Shown: positions 26,026 to 33,907, numbered from the stretch's first letter. The stretch: 39,501 nt of DNA from CANQBR01 sp964641395 (GCA_964641395.1 CAZXKQ010000018.1:1-39501); one strand, 5' to 3'. A program made the numbers and translations. Notes: generated by a model not told the origin, from the letters alone.

Positions 26026-26967
26026 ATGGATCCTATCCGCAAGTTCGACCTTAAGGCCCTAGGCGCCTGCGTCCTCATCTACGCCCTGGTGCAGGGCCTC
26101 ATCACCACCGAGGTCATCGGCCCCTTCTGGGAGCTGAACATCGTCCTCATCTGCATCAACATCATCCTGGCGGTGAGCCTGAACCTGATCAACGGCTACA
26201 CCGGCCAGTTCTCCATCGGCCACGCCGGCTTCATGGCGGTGGGGGCCTATACCGGCGCCGTGATCACCGTCAAGCTGGGGCTGTCCTTCCCCTTAGGCCT
26301 GGTGGTGGCCACCCTCAGCGCCGGCCTGCTGGGCTTCCTCATCGGCCTGCCCACCCTGCGCCTGGACGGGGACTACCTGGCCATCGCCACCCTGGGCCTG
26401 GGGGAGATCATCCGCATCTGCATCCTCAACATCGACTACGTGGGAGGGGCCTCCGGCCTGATGGGCATACCCCGGCTGACCAACTTCACCGTAGCCTTCT
26501 GGCTGATGGCGGCCATCATCTTCTTCATCAAGAACTTTAAGAACAGCGCCCCCGGCCGTTGCTGCCTGGCCATCCGGGAGAACGAGATCGCCGCTGACAC
26601 CATGGGCATCAACACCACCAAGTACAAGGTGATGGCCTTCACCCTGGGGGCCTCCTTCGCCGGCACCGCCGGCTGCCTCTTCAGCCACTACTTCTTCCTA
26701 GCCCATCCCGCCACCTTCACCTTCATGAAGTCCTTCGACATCCTGACCATGGTGGTGCTAGGGGGCCTGGGCTCTATGACCGGCTCCATCTGCGGCGCCA
26801 CCCTGCTGACCTTCATCAGCGCCTTCCTCTCCGACTTTCCCGAGTGGCGCATGGTCATCTATTCGGTGACTATGATCGTGCTGATGCTGCGGCGGCCCCA
26901 GGGCCTCTTCGGCAGCGAGGAACTGAGCCGCAGGATGTTCAGACTAGGAGGTGGGCAGAATGGCTGA
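26026..26967 (+). CDS. livM: Branched-chain amino-acid ABC transporter permease LivM
   Basis: 313 residues, many membrane segments. LivM signatures are LNLINGYTGQFSIGHAGFM, DYLAIATLGLGEIIRI and the loop GRCCLAIRENEIAADTMGIN. AAGGAGG lies before the ATG. Its last codons carry the livG ribosome site and overlap livG by 8 bp. Confidence 0.95.
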   Translation: MDPIRKFDLKALGACVLIYALVQGLITTEVIGPFWELNIVLICINIILAVSLNLINGYTGQFSIGHAGFMAVGAYTGAVITVKLGLSFPLGLVVATLSAGLLGFLIGLPTLRLDGDYLAIATLGLGEIIRICILNIDYVGGASGLMGIPRLTNFTVAFWLMAAIIFFIKNFKNSAPGRCCLAIRENEIAADTMGINTTKYKVMAFTLGASFAGTAGCLFSHYFFLAHPATFTFMKSFDILTMVVLGGLGSMTGSICGATLLTFISAFLSDFPEWRMVIYSVTMIVLMLRRPQGLFGSEELSRRMFRLGGGQNG

Positions 26968-27736
26968 GGAGTTGCTGAAAATCGACAACATCTCCATGAT
27001 CTTCGGCGGCCTGCGGGCCGTCTCCAACCTGACTATGCACATCGACCAGGGGGAGCTGGTGGGCCTCATCGGCCCTAATGGGGCTGGCAAGACCACCGTC
27101 TTCAACATGATCACCGGGGTCTACACCCCTACGGAGGGGGAGGTGTACTTTAACGGGGAGCGGTCCAGCGGCCGCAAGTCCTACCAGGTGACCCAGCTGG
27201 GCATGGCCCGCACCTTCCAGAACATCCGCCTCTTCAGCGAGCTCAGCGTCATCGACAACGTTAAGATCGCCTACAATATGCACGTCTCCTACAATCTGCT
27301 GGACGCCATCATCCGGGACGGCCGCTACCTGCGGGAGGAGGCCTATATTACTGACAAGGCCCTGGAGTTGCTAAAAATCTTCCACCTAGAGGATTTTGCC
27401 CAGGAAACGGCGAAAAACCTACCCTACGGCCAGCAACGGCGGCTGGAGATCGCCCGGGCCCTGGCCACCGAGCCTAAGCTGCTCCTCTTAGATGAGCCTG
27501 CCGCCGGCATGAACCCCCAGGAGACCCACGAGCTGATGGAGCTGATCCGCTGGATCCGGCAGCAGTTCGGCCTCTCCATCCTCCTGATAGAGCACGATAT
27601 GAGCCTGGTCATGGGGGTGTGCGAGCGGATCTACGTGCTGGAGTACGGCATGAAGATCGCCGAGGGGGTGCCGGAGGAGATCAAGCACAACCGGCGGGTC
27701 ATCGAGGCCTACCTAGGCGAGGAGGTAATCAACTAA
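26960..27736 (+). CDS. livG: Branched-chain amino-acid ABC transporter ATPase LivG
   Basis: 258 residues. Walker A GPNGAGKTT, the long LivG insert (TFQNIRLFSELSVIDNV), the ABC signature in its LPYGQQRRLEIARAL form, Walker B LLLLDEPAAGMN, and the switch His in IEHDMSLV. ATG 26960 is chosen because AGGAGGT stands 8 nt upstream; a GTG at 26951 lies inside that ribosome site. The stop overlaps the livF start by one base (TAATG). Confidence 0.96.
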   Translation: MAEELLKIDNISMIFGGLRAVSNLTMHIDQGELVGLIGPNGAGKTTVFNMITGVYTPTEGEVYFNGERSSGRKSYQVTQLGMARTFQNIRLFSELSVIDNVKIAYNMHVSYNLLDAIIRDGRYLREEAYITDKALELLKIFHLEDFAQETAKNLPYGQQRRLEIARALATEPKLLLLDEPAAGMNPQETHELMELIRWIRQQFGLSILLIEHDMSLVMGVCERIYVLEYGMKIAEGVPEEIKHNRRVIEAYLGEEVIN

Positions 27737-28440
27737 TGCTGCAGGTAAAGGATATTAACGTCTACTACGGCGCCATCCACGCCATCAAGGGGGTCAGCCT
27801 GGAGGTGTCCGACGGGGAGATAGTGGCCCTCATCGGCTCCAACGGGGCGGGGAAGTCCACCACCCTGCGCACCATCTCCGGCCTGATGAAGCCTAAGAGC
27901 GGCCGCATCATCTACGATAACCAGGACATCACCGACAAGCCCGCCCACAAGATCGTAGGCCTGGGCCTCTGCCAGGTGCCGGAGGGCCGCCATGTCTTCG
28001 CCAACATGACGGTGCTGGAAAACTTGGAGATGGGGGCCTACCTGCGCAAGGACAGGGCAGCCATCGCCCAGGACCTAGGGAGGGTCTTCGACGCCTTCCC
28101 CCGTCTGCAGGAGCGGAAGGAGCAGCTGGCCGGCACCCTCTCCGGCGGGGAGCAGCAGATGCTGGCCATGGGCCGGGCCCTGATGAGCAAGCCTAAGCTG
28201 CTGCTGATGGACGAGCCCTCCATGGGCCTGGCGCCCCTCCTGGTAAAGGAGATCTTCAACATCATCAAAGAGATCAACGCCTCTGGCACCACCATCCTCT
28301 TGGTGGAGCAAAACGCCAACATGGCCCTGTCCATCGCCGACAAGGCCTACGTGCTGGAGACGGGGCGCATCGCCCTCAGCGGCACCGCCAAGGAGCTGGC
28401 CAGCAGCGAGGCGGTACGCAAGGCTTATTTAGGCGGCTAG
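27736..28440 (+). CDS. livF: Branched-chain amino-acid ABC transporter ATPase LivF
   Basis: 234 residues, LivF length. Walker A GSNGAGKST, VPEGRHVFANMTVLENLEMGAY typical of LivF, signature LSGGEQQMLAMGRAL, Walker B LLLMDEPSMGLAP, switch VEQNAN. The ATG at 27736 overlaps the livG stop (TAATG), so translation is coupled. An open frame continues upstream to 27619 but is only the livG shadow. Confidence 0.96.
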   Translation: MLQVKDINVYYGAIHAIKGVSLEVSDGEIVALIGSNGAGKSTTLRTISGLMKPKSGRIIYDNQDITDKPAHKIVGLGLCQVPEGRHVFANMTVLENLEMGAYLRKDRAAIAQDLGRVFDAFPRLQERKEQLAGTLSGGEQQMLAMGRALMSKPKLLLMDEPSMGLAPLLVKEIFNIIKEINASGTTILLVEQNANMALSIADKAYVLETGRIALSGTAKELASSEAVRKAYLGG

Positions 28441-28460
28441 GCTGCCGGTTAGGAGGGATC

Positions 28461-29114
28461 ATGCTAGTTAAAGACTTTATGACCAAGGAAGTAGTCACCA
28501 TCAAGGAGGAGCAGACCATCTTAGAGGCCAGGGAGACCCTGCGGGGGAAGAACCTGCGCAGCCTGCCGGTGGTGGACGACTTGAAGCGGGTGCGGGGCAT
28601 CATCACCGTCAACGACATCGGCCGGGCCTCTCCTTCCCCCGGCAGCACCCTCAGCAAGTACGAGGCCAACTACCTGCTGGGCCGGCTGCGGGTGAAGGAT
28701 GTGATGAGCCGCAACGTGTTCACCGTCAACGCCTCCGACTCTATTGAATACGTAGCCTTCAACTTGTTCAAGTTGAAGGTCAACGCCCTGCCGGTGGTGG
28801 ACGACAACTCCAAGCTGGTAGGCATCATCGCCCAAAACGATATGTTCCGGGCCTTCGCCCAGAGCATGAGCGTGGACAGGCCCTGCACCCGCATCTCCCT
28901 CATCGTCAACGACGAGGTGGGGGTGCTGGCGGAGGTGACGGGCCTCTTCCGGGACTACAATGCTAACATCCTCTCCCTCCTCTGCAAGCCTCTGGGCAAC
29001 GGCAAGGCGGAGATCGTAGCCAGGGCCACCATGGACAGCATGGACATTGTGGAGAAGCTGCGGGAGGCAGGCTACCAAGTCTCTGACGTGATGACCATGC
29101 ACGGTGTCAGCTGA
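28461..29114 (+). CDS. CBS-CBS-ACT domain protein (AcuB-like)
   Basis: 217 residues. Two CBS motifs (about 1-55, MLVKDFMTKEVVTIKEE and LPVVDDLKRVRGIITVNDI; about 75-130, VKDVMSRNVFTVNASDS and LPVVDDNSKLVGIIAQNDM) form a Bateman module that usually binds adenine nucleotides. A C-terminal ACT domain (from about 145, ISLIVNDEVGVLAEVTGLF) usually binds an amino acid. AGGAGGG precedes the ATG. It lies 20 bp after livF with no terminator between, so it is probably co-transcribed. A sensor of branched-chain amino acid and energy state is an attractive but untested role. Confidence 0.88.
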   Translation: MLVKDFMTKEVVTIKEEQTILEARETLRGKNLRSLPVVDDLKRVRGIITVNDIGRASPSPGSTLSKYEANYLLGRLRVKDVMSRNVFTVNASDSIEYVAFNLFKLKVNALPVVDDNSKLVGIIAQNDMFRAFAQSMSVDRPCTRISLIVNDEVGVLAEVTGLFRDYNANILSLLCKPLGNGKAEIVARATMDSMDIVEKLREAGYQVSDVMTMHGVS

Positions 29115-29314
29115 TGCTGACAGCCAGCTTCAAGGTGGGGGACGTGGCCCGCTTGAAAAAAAGCCACCCCTGCGGCAGCTGCCTGTGGCTTATCACCCGG
29201 GTGGGCATGGACATAGGGCTCCAGTGCCGGGGCTGCGGCCACTACGTGCTGCTGCCCAGGAGCAAGTTCCTCAAGGCGGCCAAGGCCATCGAAGAGCCTG
29301 GCCAGGAGGAGTAG
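29114..29314 (+). CDS. DUF951 small zinc-ribbon-like protein
   Basis: 66 residues, basic. It matches DUF951: VGDVARLKKSHPCGSCLWLI, GMDIGLQCRGCGHYVLLPRS. The cysteine pairs PCGSC and CRGC suggest metal or nucleic-acid binding. The ATG shares a base with the stop of the previous gene (TGATG), indicating translational coupling. A weak hairpin with a T-run (29295-29327) follows. In many Firmicutes DUF951 sits near ychF or rpsF; here it is at the end of the liv transcript. Confidence 0.88.
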   Translation: MLTASFKVGDVARLKKSHPCGSCLWLITRVGMDIGLQCRGCGHYVLLPRSKFLKAAKAIEEPGQEE

Positions 29315-29327
29315 GCTTCCCTTTTTT
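29295..29327 (+). terminator. Weak terminator candidate after DUF951
   Basis: AGCCT (29295-29299) can pair with AGGCT (29313-29317) around a 13-nt loop, followed by TCCCTTTTTT. The stem is short. The T-run overlaps the next promoter's -35. Confidence 0.35.
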
Positions 29328-29354
29328 GACAAAAGGAACAACTAGTGATAAAAT
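29326..29354 (+). promoter_or_regulatory. Promoter of the DnaA-domain-I-like gene
   Basis: TTGACA (29326-29331), 17-nt spacer, TAAAAT (29349-29354). It gives a 5' leader of about 95 nt with a GAGGCC/GGCCTC hairpin near 29388-29403. Confidence 0.8.
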
Positions 29355-29456
29355 ATATTTAGCACTTAGTACTGGCTGGCGGCCCCTGAGGCCGTCCGGC
29401 CTCTGAGTGCCGGCTGGTTGACGCAGATGTTAAGGGTAGTAAAGGGAGGGTTTGCC

Positions 29457-29816
29457 ATGACGGAGGACTTTTTAGGCCAAGGCGGCAGGTTGGAAGAGGT
29501 ATTTGTAGGGGCCCAGGACGGCAGCCTCCAGGCTGAGGTGTTCACCCCCTTCACAGCACGGGCGAAGGCGGCCAAGCCCCACTTGCTGCCAGGCCTGGCC
29601 AAGCTGGAAGCGGCCATGGGCCAGGAAGCCTACAGCAGGTTGATCGACAGCGCCCACAACATCAACCTGGGGGCTGGGGCAGTGCTGATCGTAGCGGCAG
29701 GGGAGGCGGCCCGCACCGCCTTAGTGGCCCGCTACCTAGGCCCTATCAAGGAGGCCTTCCAGGTGGACTCGGTGCGGATCATAGGGGGCGGCCGCTTCGG
29801 CGTCGACGCCTTCTAA
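29457..29816 (+). CDS. Small protein with a DnaA domain-I-like C-terminal half
   Basis: 119 residues. The N-terminal half (about 1-45) is not recognised. From about residue 48 (LAKLEAAMGQEAYSRLIDSAHNI), the order helix, AVLIVAAGEAARTALVARYLGPIKEAF, then VDSVRIIG resembles DnaA domain I: two helices, a beta strand, the R-Y-x-x-x-I-x-x-A helix and a last strand. There is no AAA+ or DNA-binding domain. The start is ATG 29457 behind AAAGGGAGGG, not the GTG-type start at 29418. It has its own strong promoter and terminator, so it is a single-gene unit. A role in oligomer or partner contacts is inference. Confidence 0.6.
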   Translation: MTEDFLGQGGRLEEVFVGAQDGSLQAEVFTPFTARAKAAKPHLLPGLAKLEAAMGQEAYSRLIDSAHNINLGAGAVLIVAAGEAARTALVARYLGPIKEAFQVDSVRIIGGGRFGVDAF

Positions 29817-29847
29817 GCTGCTGGATAGACGGTTGCTAAACAAACAG

Positions 29848-29875
29848 CCCCCCGCCTAGCGGGGGGTCTTTCTTT
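29848..29875 (+). terminator. Intrinsic terminator after the DnaA-domain-I-like gene
   Basis: CCCCCCG (29848-29854) pairs with CGGGGGG (29860-29866) around a 5-nt loop, followed by TCTTTCTTT. Confidence 0.88.
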
Positions 29876-29918
29876 CTGGCTGTGTAAGGACGCCATGGGG
29901 ACGCAGTTTTCCCAGACC

Positions 29919-29950
29919 AAAACAGCGGCGGGGTGTGCCTCCGCCGCTGT
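29919..29950 (-). terminator. Intrinsic terminator of the minus-strand rlmH operon
   Basis: ACAGCGGCGG (29922-29931) pairs perfectly with CCGCCGCTGT (29941-29950). On the minus strand the stem is followed by TTTTGG (from AAAA at 29919-29922). It sits 13 nt beyond the rlmH stop. Confidence 0.85.
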
Positions 29951-29963
29951 AGCTGTTTTAGGC

Positions 29964-30443
29964 CTACCAGTGGTACTTCTCCCCCCGGTTGATCTTATAG
30001 GCCCGGTAGAGCTGCTCCAAGAGCAACAGCCGGACCAGCTGGTGGGTGAAGGTGAAGGCGGAAAAGCTCAGCCGCAGGTCCGCCTGCCGCCGCAGGCTGT
30101 CCGCCAGGCCGAAGGGGCCGCCGATGACGAAGGTGAGGCCCTGGCAGCCGGCCAGCTCCAGAGCCGCCAGCTTGGCGGCCAGCTGGGGGGAGGTGAGGCT
30201 CTCGCCGCCTAGGTCCAGCAGGATTACGTAGTCCCCTGGAGGGATGAGGGCGGCCAGCCGCTGACCCTCCCGCTCCAGCACCTGGGCCTTTTCCTTCGGG
30301 CTGGGCTCCGGGGGCATCTTCTCCTCCGGGCAGGAGAGGAGGGCCAGCCGCACATAGGGGGCCAGCCGTTTCACGTAGTCGGCGATGCCTGCCGCCAGAT
30401 ACTTTTCCTTAATCTTGCCTACGCAGGCCAGGGTGATCTTCAA
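29964..30443 (-). CDS. rlmH: 23S rRNA pseudouridine-1915 N3-methyltransferase RlmH
   Basis: SPOUT-class methyltransferase acting on 23S rRNA helix 69 of assembled ribosomes. 159 residues. MKITLACVGKIKEKYLAAGIADY at the start, LLDLGGESLTSPQLA, the knot glycines in FVIGGPFGL and the C-terminal FTHQLVRLLLLEQLYRAY are diagnostic. The start is TTG (30443-30441), two bases from the htrA stop, with only a weak GGTGA ribosome site, so its translation probably depends on htrA. The walJ-htrA-rlmH order is conserved in Firmicutes. Confidence 0.96.
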   Translation of the reverse strand: MKITLACVGKIKEKYLAAGIADYVKRLAPYVRLALLSCPEEKMPPEPSPKEKAQVLEREGQRLAALIPPGDYVILLDLGGESLTSPQLAAKLAALELAGCQGLTFVIGGPFGLADSLRRQADLRLSFSAFTFTHQLVRLLLLEQLYRAYKINRGEKYHW

Positions 30444-30445
30444 GC

Positions 30446-31546
30446 TTAATCACCGTAGTTCTTGGGCACCTCTTCCAGAACTAGGGTGCGGGTGGCCTCC
30501 GCCCCTTGGTGCCAGACGGTGAGGGAGACCTTGTCTCCTACCTTGTGCTTGGCCAGCTCCTCGGTGAGCTCCTGGTTGCGGCTCACCTTCTTGCCGTCGA
30601 AGCTGAGGATGATGTCGCCGCTGCGGAGGCCGGCCTTGTAGGCGGGGCCGTTCACCAGCACCTTCACCAGGAAGATGCCTCCGTGGAGGTCGATGTCGAA
30701 GCCGTAGCGCTCAGCCACCTCCTTGTCCATCAAGGAGACGCCCAGGTAGGGCCGGGCGATGCGGCCCCGGTTGGCCAGCTCGTCCAGGATGGGCTTGGCG
30801 GTGTTGATGGGGATGGCGAAGCCTATGCCTTCCACCCCGCCTACCACGATCTTAGCGCTGTTGATGCCTACTACCTCCCCGTCGGCGTTGACCAGGGCGC
30901 CGCCGCTGTTGCCGGGGCTGATGGCCGCATCTGTCTGGATCAGGTTGAACTTCCGCTCGCCTAAGTTGATGGTGCGGTTCAAGGCGCTGATCACCCCGGC
31001 GGTGACGCTGCCCCTAAACTCCAGGCCCAGGGGGTTGCCGATGGCGATGGCCGGCTCCCCCACCTGGAGGCTGTCGCTGTCGCCGAAGACCGCCTGGGGC
31101 AGGTTCTTGCTTTCAATCTGCACCACTGCCAGGTCGGTGGCCGCGTCCGCGCCCAGCACCTTGCCCTTCACGCTGCGGCCGTCGTTGAGGCTGACGATGA
31201 TCTCGCTGGCCCCCTCCACTACGTGGTTGTTAGTGGCGATGTAGCCCCGCTGGCTGTCGTAGATGACGCCGGAGCCGGTGCCCCGGTCCCGCAGCTGCAC
31301 CCGGTTGAAGAAGTCCCGGATGTAGGCCTTGTTGGTGATGCCTACCACCGCCGGGCCCACCTTCTTGGCGGCGGCTACGATGGGGGTGTTGCGGGCGCCG
31401 CTGAGGGCGGCCTCTTTTTTCTCCACTGCCCCTTCCTTCTGGGCGGGGGCGGCGGCAGTATTGCTATTGCAGCCTGTGAGCAGCAGGGCTGCCACCACGG
31501 TGCCGCAGATCAGGACTTGGCTGCTTTTCTGCCAGGTCTTAGGCAT
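30446..31546 (-). CDS. htrA: HtrA/DegP-type serine protease, predicted lipoprotein
   Basis: 366 residues from ATG 31546, chosen because AAGGAG lies 8 nt upstream; the GTG three codons earlier overlaps that site. The signal peptide ends in LLLTGC, a lipobox with Cys at about 26, so the enzyme should be lipid-anchored rather than held by a plain membrane helix as in most Gram-positive HtrAs. The S1C protease domain shows the triad His in ATNNHVVEG, Asp in AATDLAVVQI and Ser in ISPGNSGGALV. One PDZ domain follows (about 275-355, GPAYKAGLRSGDIILSFDG). Role: envelope protein quality control. It lies 74 bp after walJ. Confidence 0.94.
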   Translation of the reverse strand: MPKTWQKSSQVLICGTVVAALLLTGCNSNTAAAPAQKEGAVEKKEAALSGARNTPIVAAAKKVGPAVVGITNKAYIRDFFNRVQLRDRGTGSGVIYDSQRGYIATNNHVVEGASEIIVSLNDGRSVKGKVLGADAATDLAVVQIESKNLPQAVFGDSDSLQVGEPAIAIGNPLGLEFRGSVTAGVISALNRTINLGERKFNLIQTDAAISPGNSGGALVNADGEVVGINSAKIVVGGVEGIGFAIPINTAKPILDELANRGRIARPYLGVSLMDKEVAERYGFDIDLHGGIFLVKVLVNGPAYKAGLRSGDIILSFDGKKVSRNQELTEELAKHKVGDKVSLTVWHQGAEATRTLVLEEVPKNYGD

Positions 31547-31620
31547 GGTACTCACTCCTTCGCTGTAGTGCTCTATAGTTATCTTGCAAAGCAGGGCAGG
31601 GCGCTGGCGCCGGCCCGGCC

Positions 31621-32454
31621 TTATTCCAGGTTAGGGGGGCCGCCCTCTGAGGCGGGGAAGATGGCGGTCTGTTCTGCCAGGCTGGGGCCCACTATCCGGT
31701 TCTGGCTGGCCACCAGGATGGTAGGCAGGGAGGTCCGGCCCTGCTGGCGGAGGGCGTCTTCCAGGGCCTTTCGGGCCAGGGCCGGCCGGTTGTTCTCCTC
31801 GCTGAGGTGGCAGAGGATTACGGTGGCGGGGGGCTGTCGCAGCCCGGCCACTAGTTCTGCCGCCTCCCTGTTGGCCAGGTGGCCCTGGCGGCCTAGGATG
31901 CGCCGTTTCAAATCCGCAGGGTAGCTGCCCTGCTTCAAGAGGGCCACGTCGTGGTTGGCCTCGATGACCAGCACGGTGGCTCCCTCTGCCGCCTCCCGCA
32001 TGGCCGGGGTCACATGGCCGGCGTCGCTGATGTAGACGCAGGCCTCTCCCTGGTAGCTGAAGCGCAGCCCCCGGGTCTGGGGGGCGTCGTGGGGCACCGG
32101 GAAGGCGGCCACCTCCACTCCCTTGAGCGTCAGCCGCTCTGGCAGGCTCAGGCAGTTGGGGGCGGGGTAGATGCTGAATCGGTTCCTGATCCCCTGCCAG
32201 GCGGCCTCAGAGGCGTAGACGGGGACGGAGTAGTTCTTAAGCAGGGTGGCCAGCCCCTTGATGTGGTCGCTGTGCTCGTGGGTGATAAAGACTGCCTCCA
32301 GCTGCTGGATGGCCAGGCCCAGCTGGGCCAGCCGCCGGCCTAGCTCCCGGCAGGTGAGGCCTAGGTCGATGAGGAAGAAGGAGGGGCCGGCCTGGAGGAG
32401 GGCGGCATTGCCCTTGCTGCCGCTGGCCAGCATGGTGACGGCTATTCTGTGCAT
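31621..32454 (-). CDS. walJ: Metallo-beta-lactamase fold hydrolase WalJ (YycJ)
   Basis: 277 residues. The fold shows MLASGSKGNAALLQAG, the metal motif THEHSDH (HxHxDH, about 58-64), then PHDAPQ, YISDAGHVT, EANHD and CHLSEENN. YycJ/WalJ proteins are DNase-like enzymes linked by context to the WalRK wall-stress system and reported to act in mismatch-repair-related steps. AGGAGGAGG precedes the ATG. The usual partners walR, walK, walH and walI are not in the window; a DUF1638 gene stands upstream instead. Confidence 0.93.
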   Translation of the reverse strand: MHRIAVTMLASGSKGNAALLQAGPSFFLIDLGLTCRELGRRLAQLGLAIQQLEAVFITHEHSDHIKGLATLLKNYSVPVYASEAAWQGIRNRFSIYPAPNCLSLPERLTLKGVEVAAFPVPHDAPQTRGLRFSYQGEACVYISDAGHVTPAMREAAEGATVLVIEANHDVALLKQGSYPADLKRRILGRQGHLANREAAELVAGLRQPPATVILCHLSEENNRPALARKALEDALRQQGRTSLPTILVASQNRIVGPSLAEQTAIFPASEGGPPNLE

Positions 32455-32504
32455 AGGCTGCCTCCTCCTGCTTGCACAAGCCTCTGGGGCATAATTCGGC
32501 TCCC

Positions 32505-33164
32505 TTAGGCGGGATTAGGGGGATAGAAGGCCGCCGGCACCCTCTCCCCCTGGGGTATGCGGAGGAAGTTGGCCCCGTACTCCTCCCGGGCCAGCTCCTT
32601 GAGGATGCCGTAGCCCCCTGGCACCACCTTGGCGTAGCCGCCGATGGCTTCCAGATAGGGGGCCAGGCCCTGGAGGACGGCCTGGACGTCGTAGGTGCCG
32701 GTATCGATGACCAGGAATTCTTCAAAGCCTTGGTAGAGCTTGCGCAGGAGGGCCCGGGCCTCTGCCGGCCCCTTCAAGGCGCTGAGCCGGGCCAGGCTTA
32801 GGTCGCTGTGCTCTAAGTGGCGGAACCAGTCCTCCGTCATGTAGACCCGCCGCTGCCGGGGGACGGCCCGGTAGTCGCTGCCGGAGAGGAGGAGGTCGAT
32901 ACAGTCCCGGGTGCGAGGGATGATGAGCTCTGCGTTAGCGGCCAGCAGGCCGGTGGTGGAACCGCCGCAGCCGGAGACGCACAGCACCACCCCTTCCACA
33001 TTGGAGAGGCTGTCCAGCCGCTCCTGCAGATAGGCCCGCAGCTTGGCGGGATTGCTGTGGAGGGACTGGGGCAGGAAGTAGACAGGGGAAGGGTTGCCTG
33101 CCGCAGCCAGGGCGGCCAGCAGGGGCCCCCGCAGGGTGGGGCAGCTGTAGATTACTCTAGCCAT
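32505..33164 (-). CDS. DUF1638 protein
   Basis: 219 residues from ATG 33164 (MARVIYSCPTLRGPLLAALAAAG). Features: an early Cys in SCPTLRGPL, CVSGCGGSTTGL, ELIIPRTRDCIDLLLSG, and a Tyr/Trp-rich segment MTEDWFRHLE, all in line with DUF1638, whose function is unknown. Conserved Cys and the RTRDC block suggest metal or corrinoid handling, which I cannot prove. The start overlaps the end of the phosphatase gene by 13 bp, so the two are coupled. An open frame upstream (to 33269) is a shadow of that phosphatase gene. walJ follows after 50 bp. Confidence 0.8.
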   Translation of the reverse strand: MARVIYSCPTLRGPLLAALAAAGNPSPVYFLPQSLHSNPAKLRAYLQERLDSLSNVEGVVLCVSGCGGSTTGLLAANAELIIPRTRDCIDLLLSGSDYRAVPRQRRVYMTEDWFRHLEHSDLSLARLSALKGPAEARALLRKLYQGFEEFLVIDTGTYDVQAVLQGLAPYLEAIGGYAKVVPGGYGILKELAREEYGANFLRIPQGERVPAAFYPPNPA

Positions 33165-33823
33165 CGCAACAAGGTCTCCCGCAGTTCTGCCACCGTGGCC
33201 ACGTAGTCGTCTACGCCGGCGGTGGCTAATTCGTCGTAGCCGCCGAAGCCGTAGCCCACCCCTAAGCATCTGATGCCCCAGGCGTGGGCCGCCACCACGT
33301 CCTCCTTCCGGTCGCCGATGAGGAGGGTGCGCTGCCGCTGGTCCGGGCTGTCTATGCCTAGGCGGCGGAAGCTCTCTCCCACCACCAGCCGCTTCTGGTC
33401 CAGCCTGCCCTCTAGGTCGCAGCCGATGATGTCCTGCATATAGGGGGCCAGGCCGTAGCGCTGGGCGATGGGCCGGGCGTAGACCTCCGGCTTGCCGGTG
33501 CAGATGGCCAGCACCGGCTTACAGGGCTGGGCCTGGAGCTCCGCCAGCAGCTCCACCACACCCTCGTAGGCCCGGTTTTCGTAGAGGCCTACGCTGCCGT
33601 AGCGCTCCCGGTACTTCTGCAGGCAGTACTCTGCCTGCTCCTGGCTCAGGTTGTAGACCGCCCTGCTGGTGGCCCGCAGAGGCGGGCCCACGAAGATCTC
33701 TAGTTTTTTTAGATCCGGCTCCTCTATGCCTACGAAGGAGAGGCCGTACTGCATGCACTTGGTGATGCCTTCTGCAGAATCGGTGAGGGTGCCGTCTAAG
33801 TCGAAAAGCAGGTAATGGTACAT
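33152..33823 (-). CDS. gph: HAD hydrolase, phosphoglycolate phosphatase-like
   Basis: 223 residues. HAD motif I DLDGTLTDS (8-16), motif II in ICTGKP, the motif III Lys region in DQKRLVVGE, and motif IV LIGDRKEDVVAA. The helical cap domain (about 18-90) places it in the Gph/PpaX subfamily. The substrate is not certain: phosphoglycolate or another small phosphate ester. AGGAG lies before the ATG. The divergent alaX-type gene starts 84 bp away with overlapping promoters. Confidence 0.88.
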   Translation of the reverse strand: MYHYLLFDLDGTLTDSAEGITKCMQYGLSFVGIEEPDLKKLEIFVGPPLRATSRAVYNLSQEQAEYCLQKYRERYGSVGLYENRAYEGVVELLAELQAQPCKPVLAICTGKPEVYARPIAQRYGLAPYMQDIIGCDLEGRLDQKRLVVGESFRRLGIDSPDQRQRTLLIGDRKEDVVAAHAWGIRCLGVGYGFGGYDELATAGVDDYVATVAELRETLLRWLE

Positions 33824-33851
33824 AAGGTCTCCTAGGGAAAATTCTTTTTAG

Positions 33852-33860
33852 ATTATACCA
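33852..33860 (-). promoter_or_regulatory. Extended -10 promoter for the gph-DUF1638-walJ-htrA-rlmH run
   Basis: Minus strand TGGTATAAT (33860-33852), an exact TGnTATAAT, about 30 nt before the gph ATG. The -35 is poor. Confidence 0.65.
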
Positions 33861-33876
33861 TAAAAGCGGGCCTAAG

Positions 33877-33885
33877 TGGTACAAT
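33877..33885 (+). promoter_or_regulatory. Extended -10 promoter of the AlaX-type gene
   Basis: TGGTACAAT is a TGnTACAAT 22 nt before ATG 33908. It lies back to back with the gph promoter, 17 nt away. Confidence 0.6.
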
Positions 33886-33907
33886 AGTAGCATGAGGGGT
33901 GATAATT

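Noticed and set aside
27619..27735. N-terminal extension of LivF
   Set aside because: Overlaps livG entirely; the TAATG junction at 27736 gives the usual LivF N-terminus.
33165..33269. N-terminal extension of the DUF1638 protein
   Set aside because: The Arg-rich 35 residues are a shadow of the phosphatase gene. The family start MARVIYSCPT fits ATG 33164.
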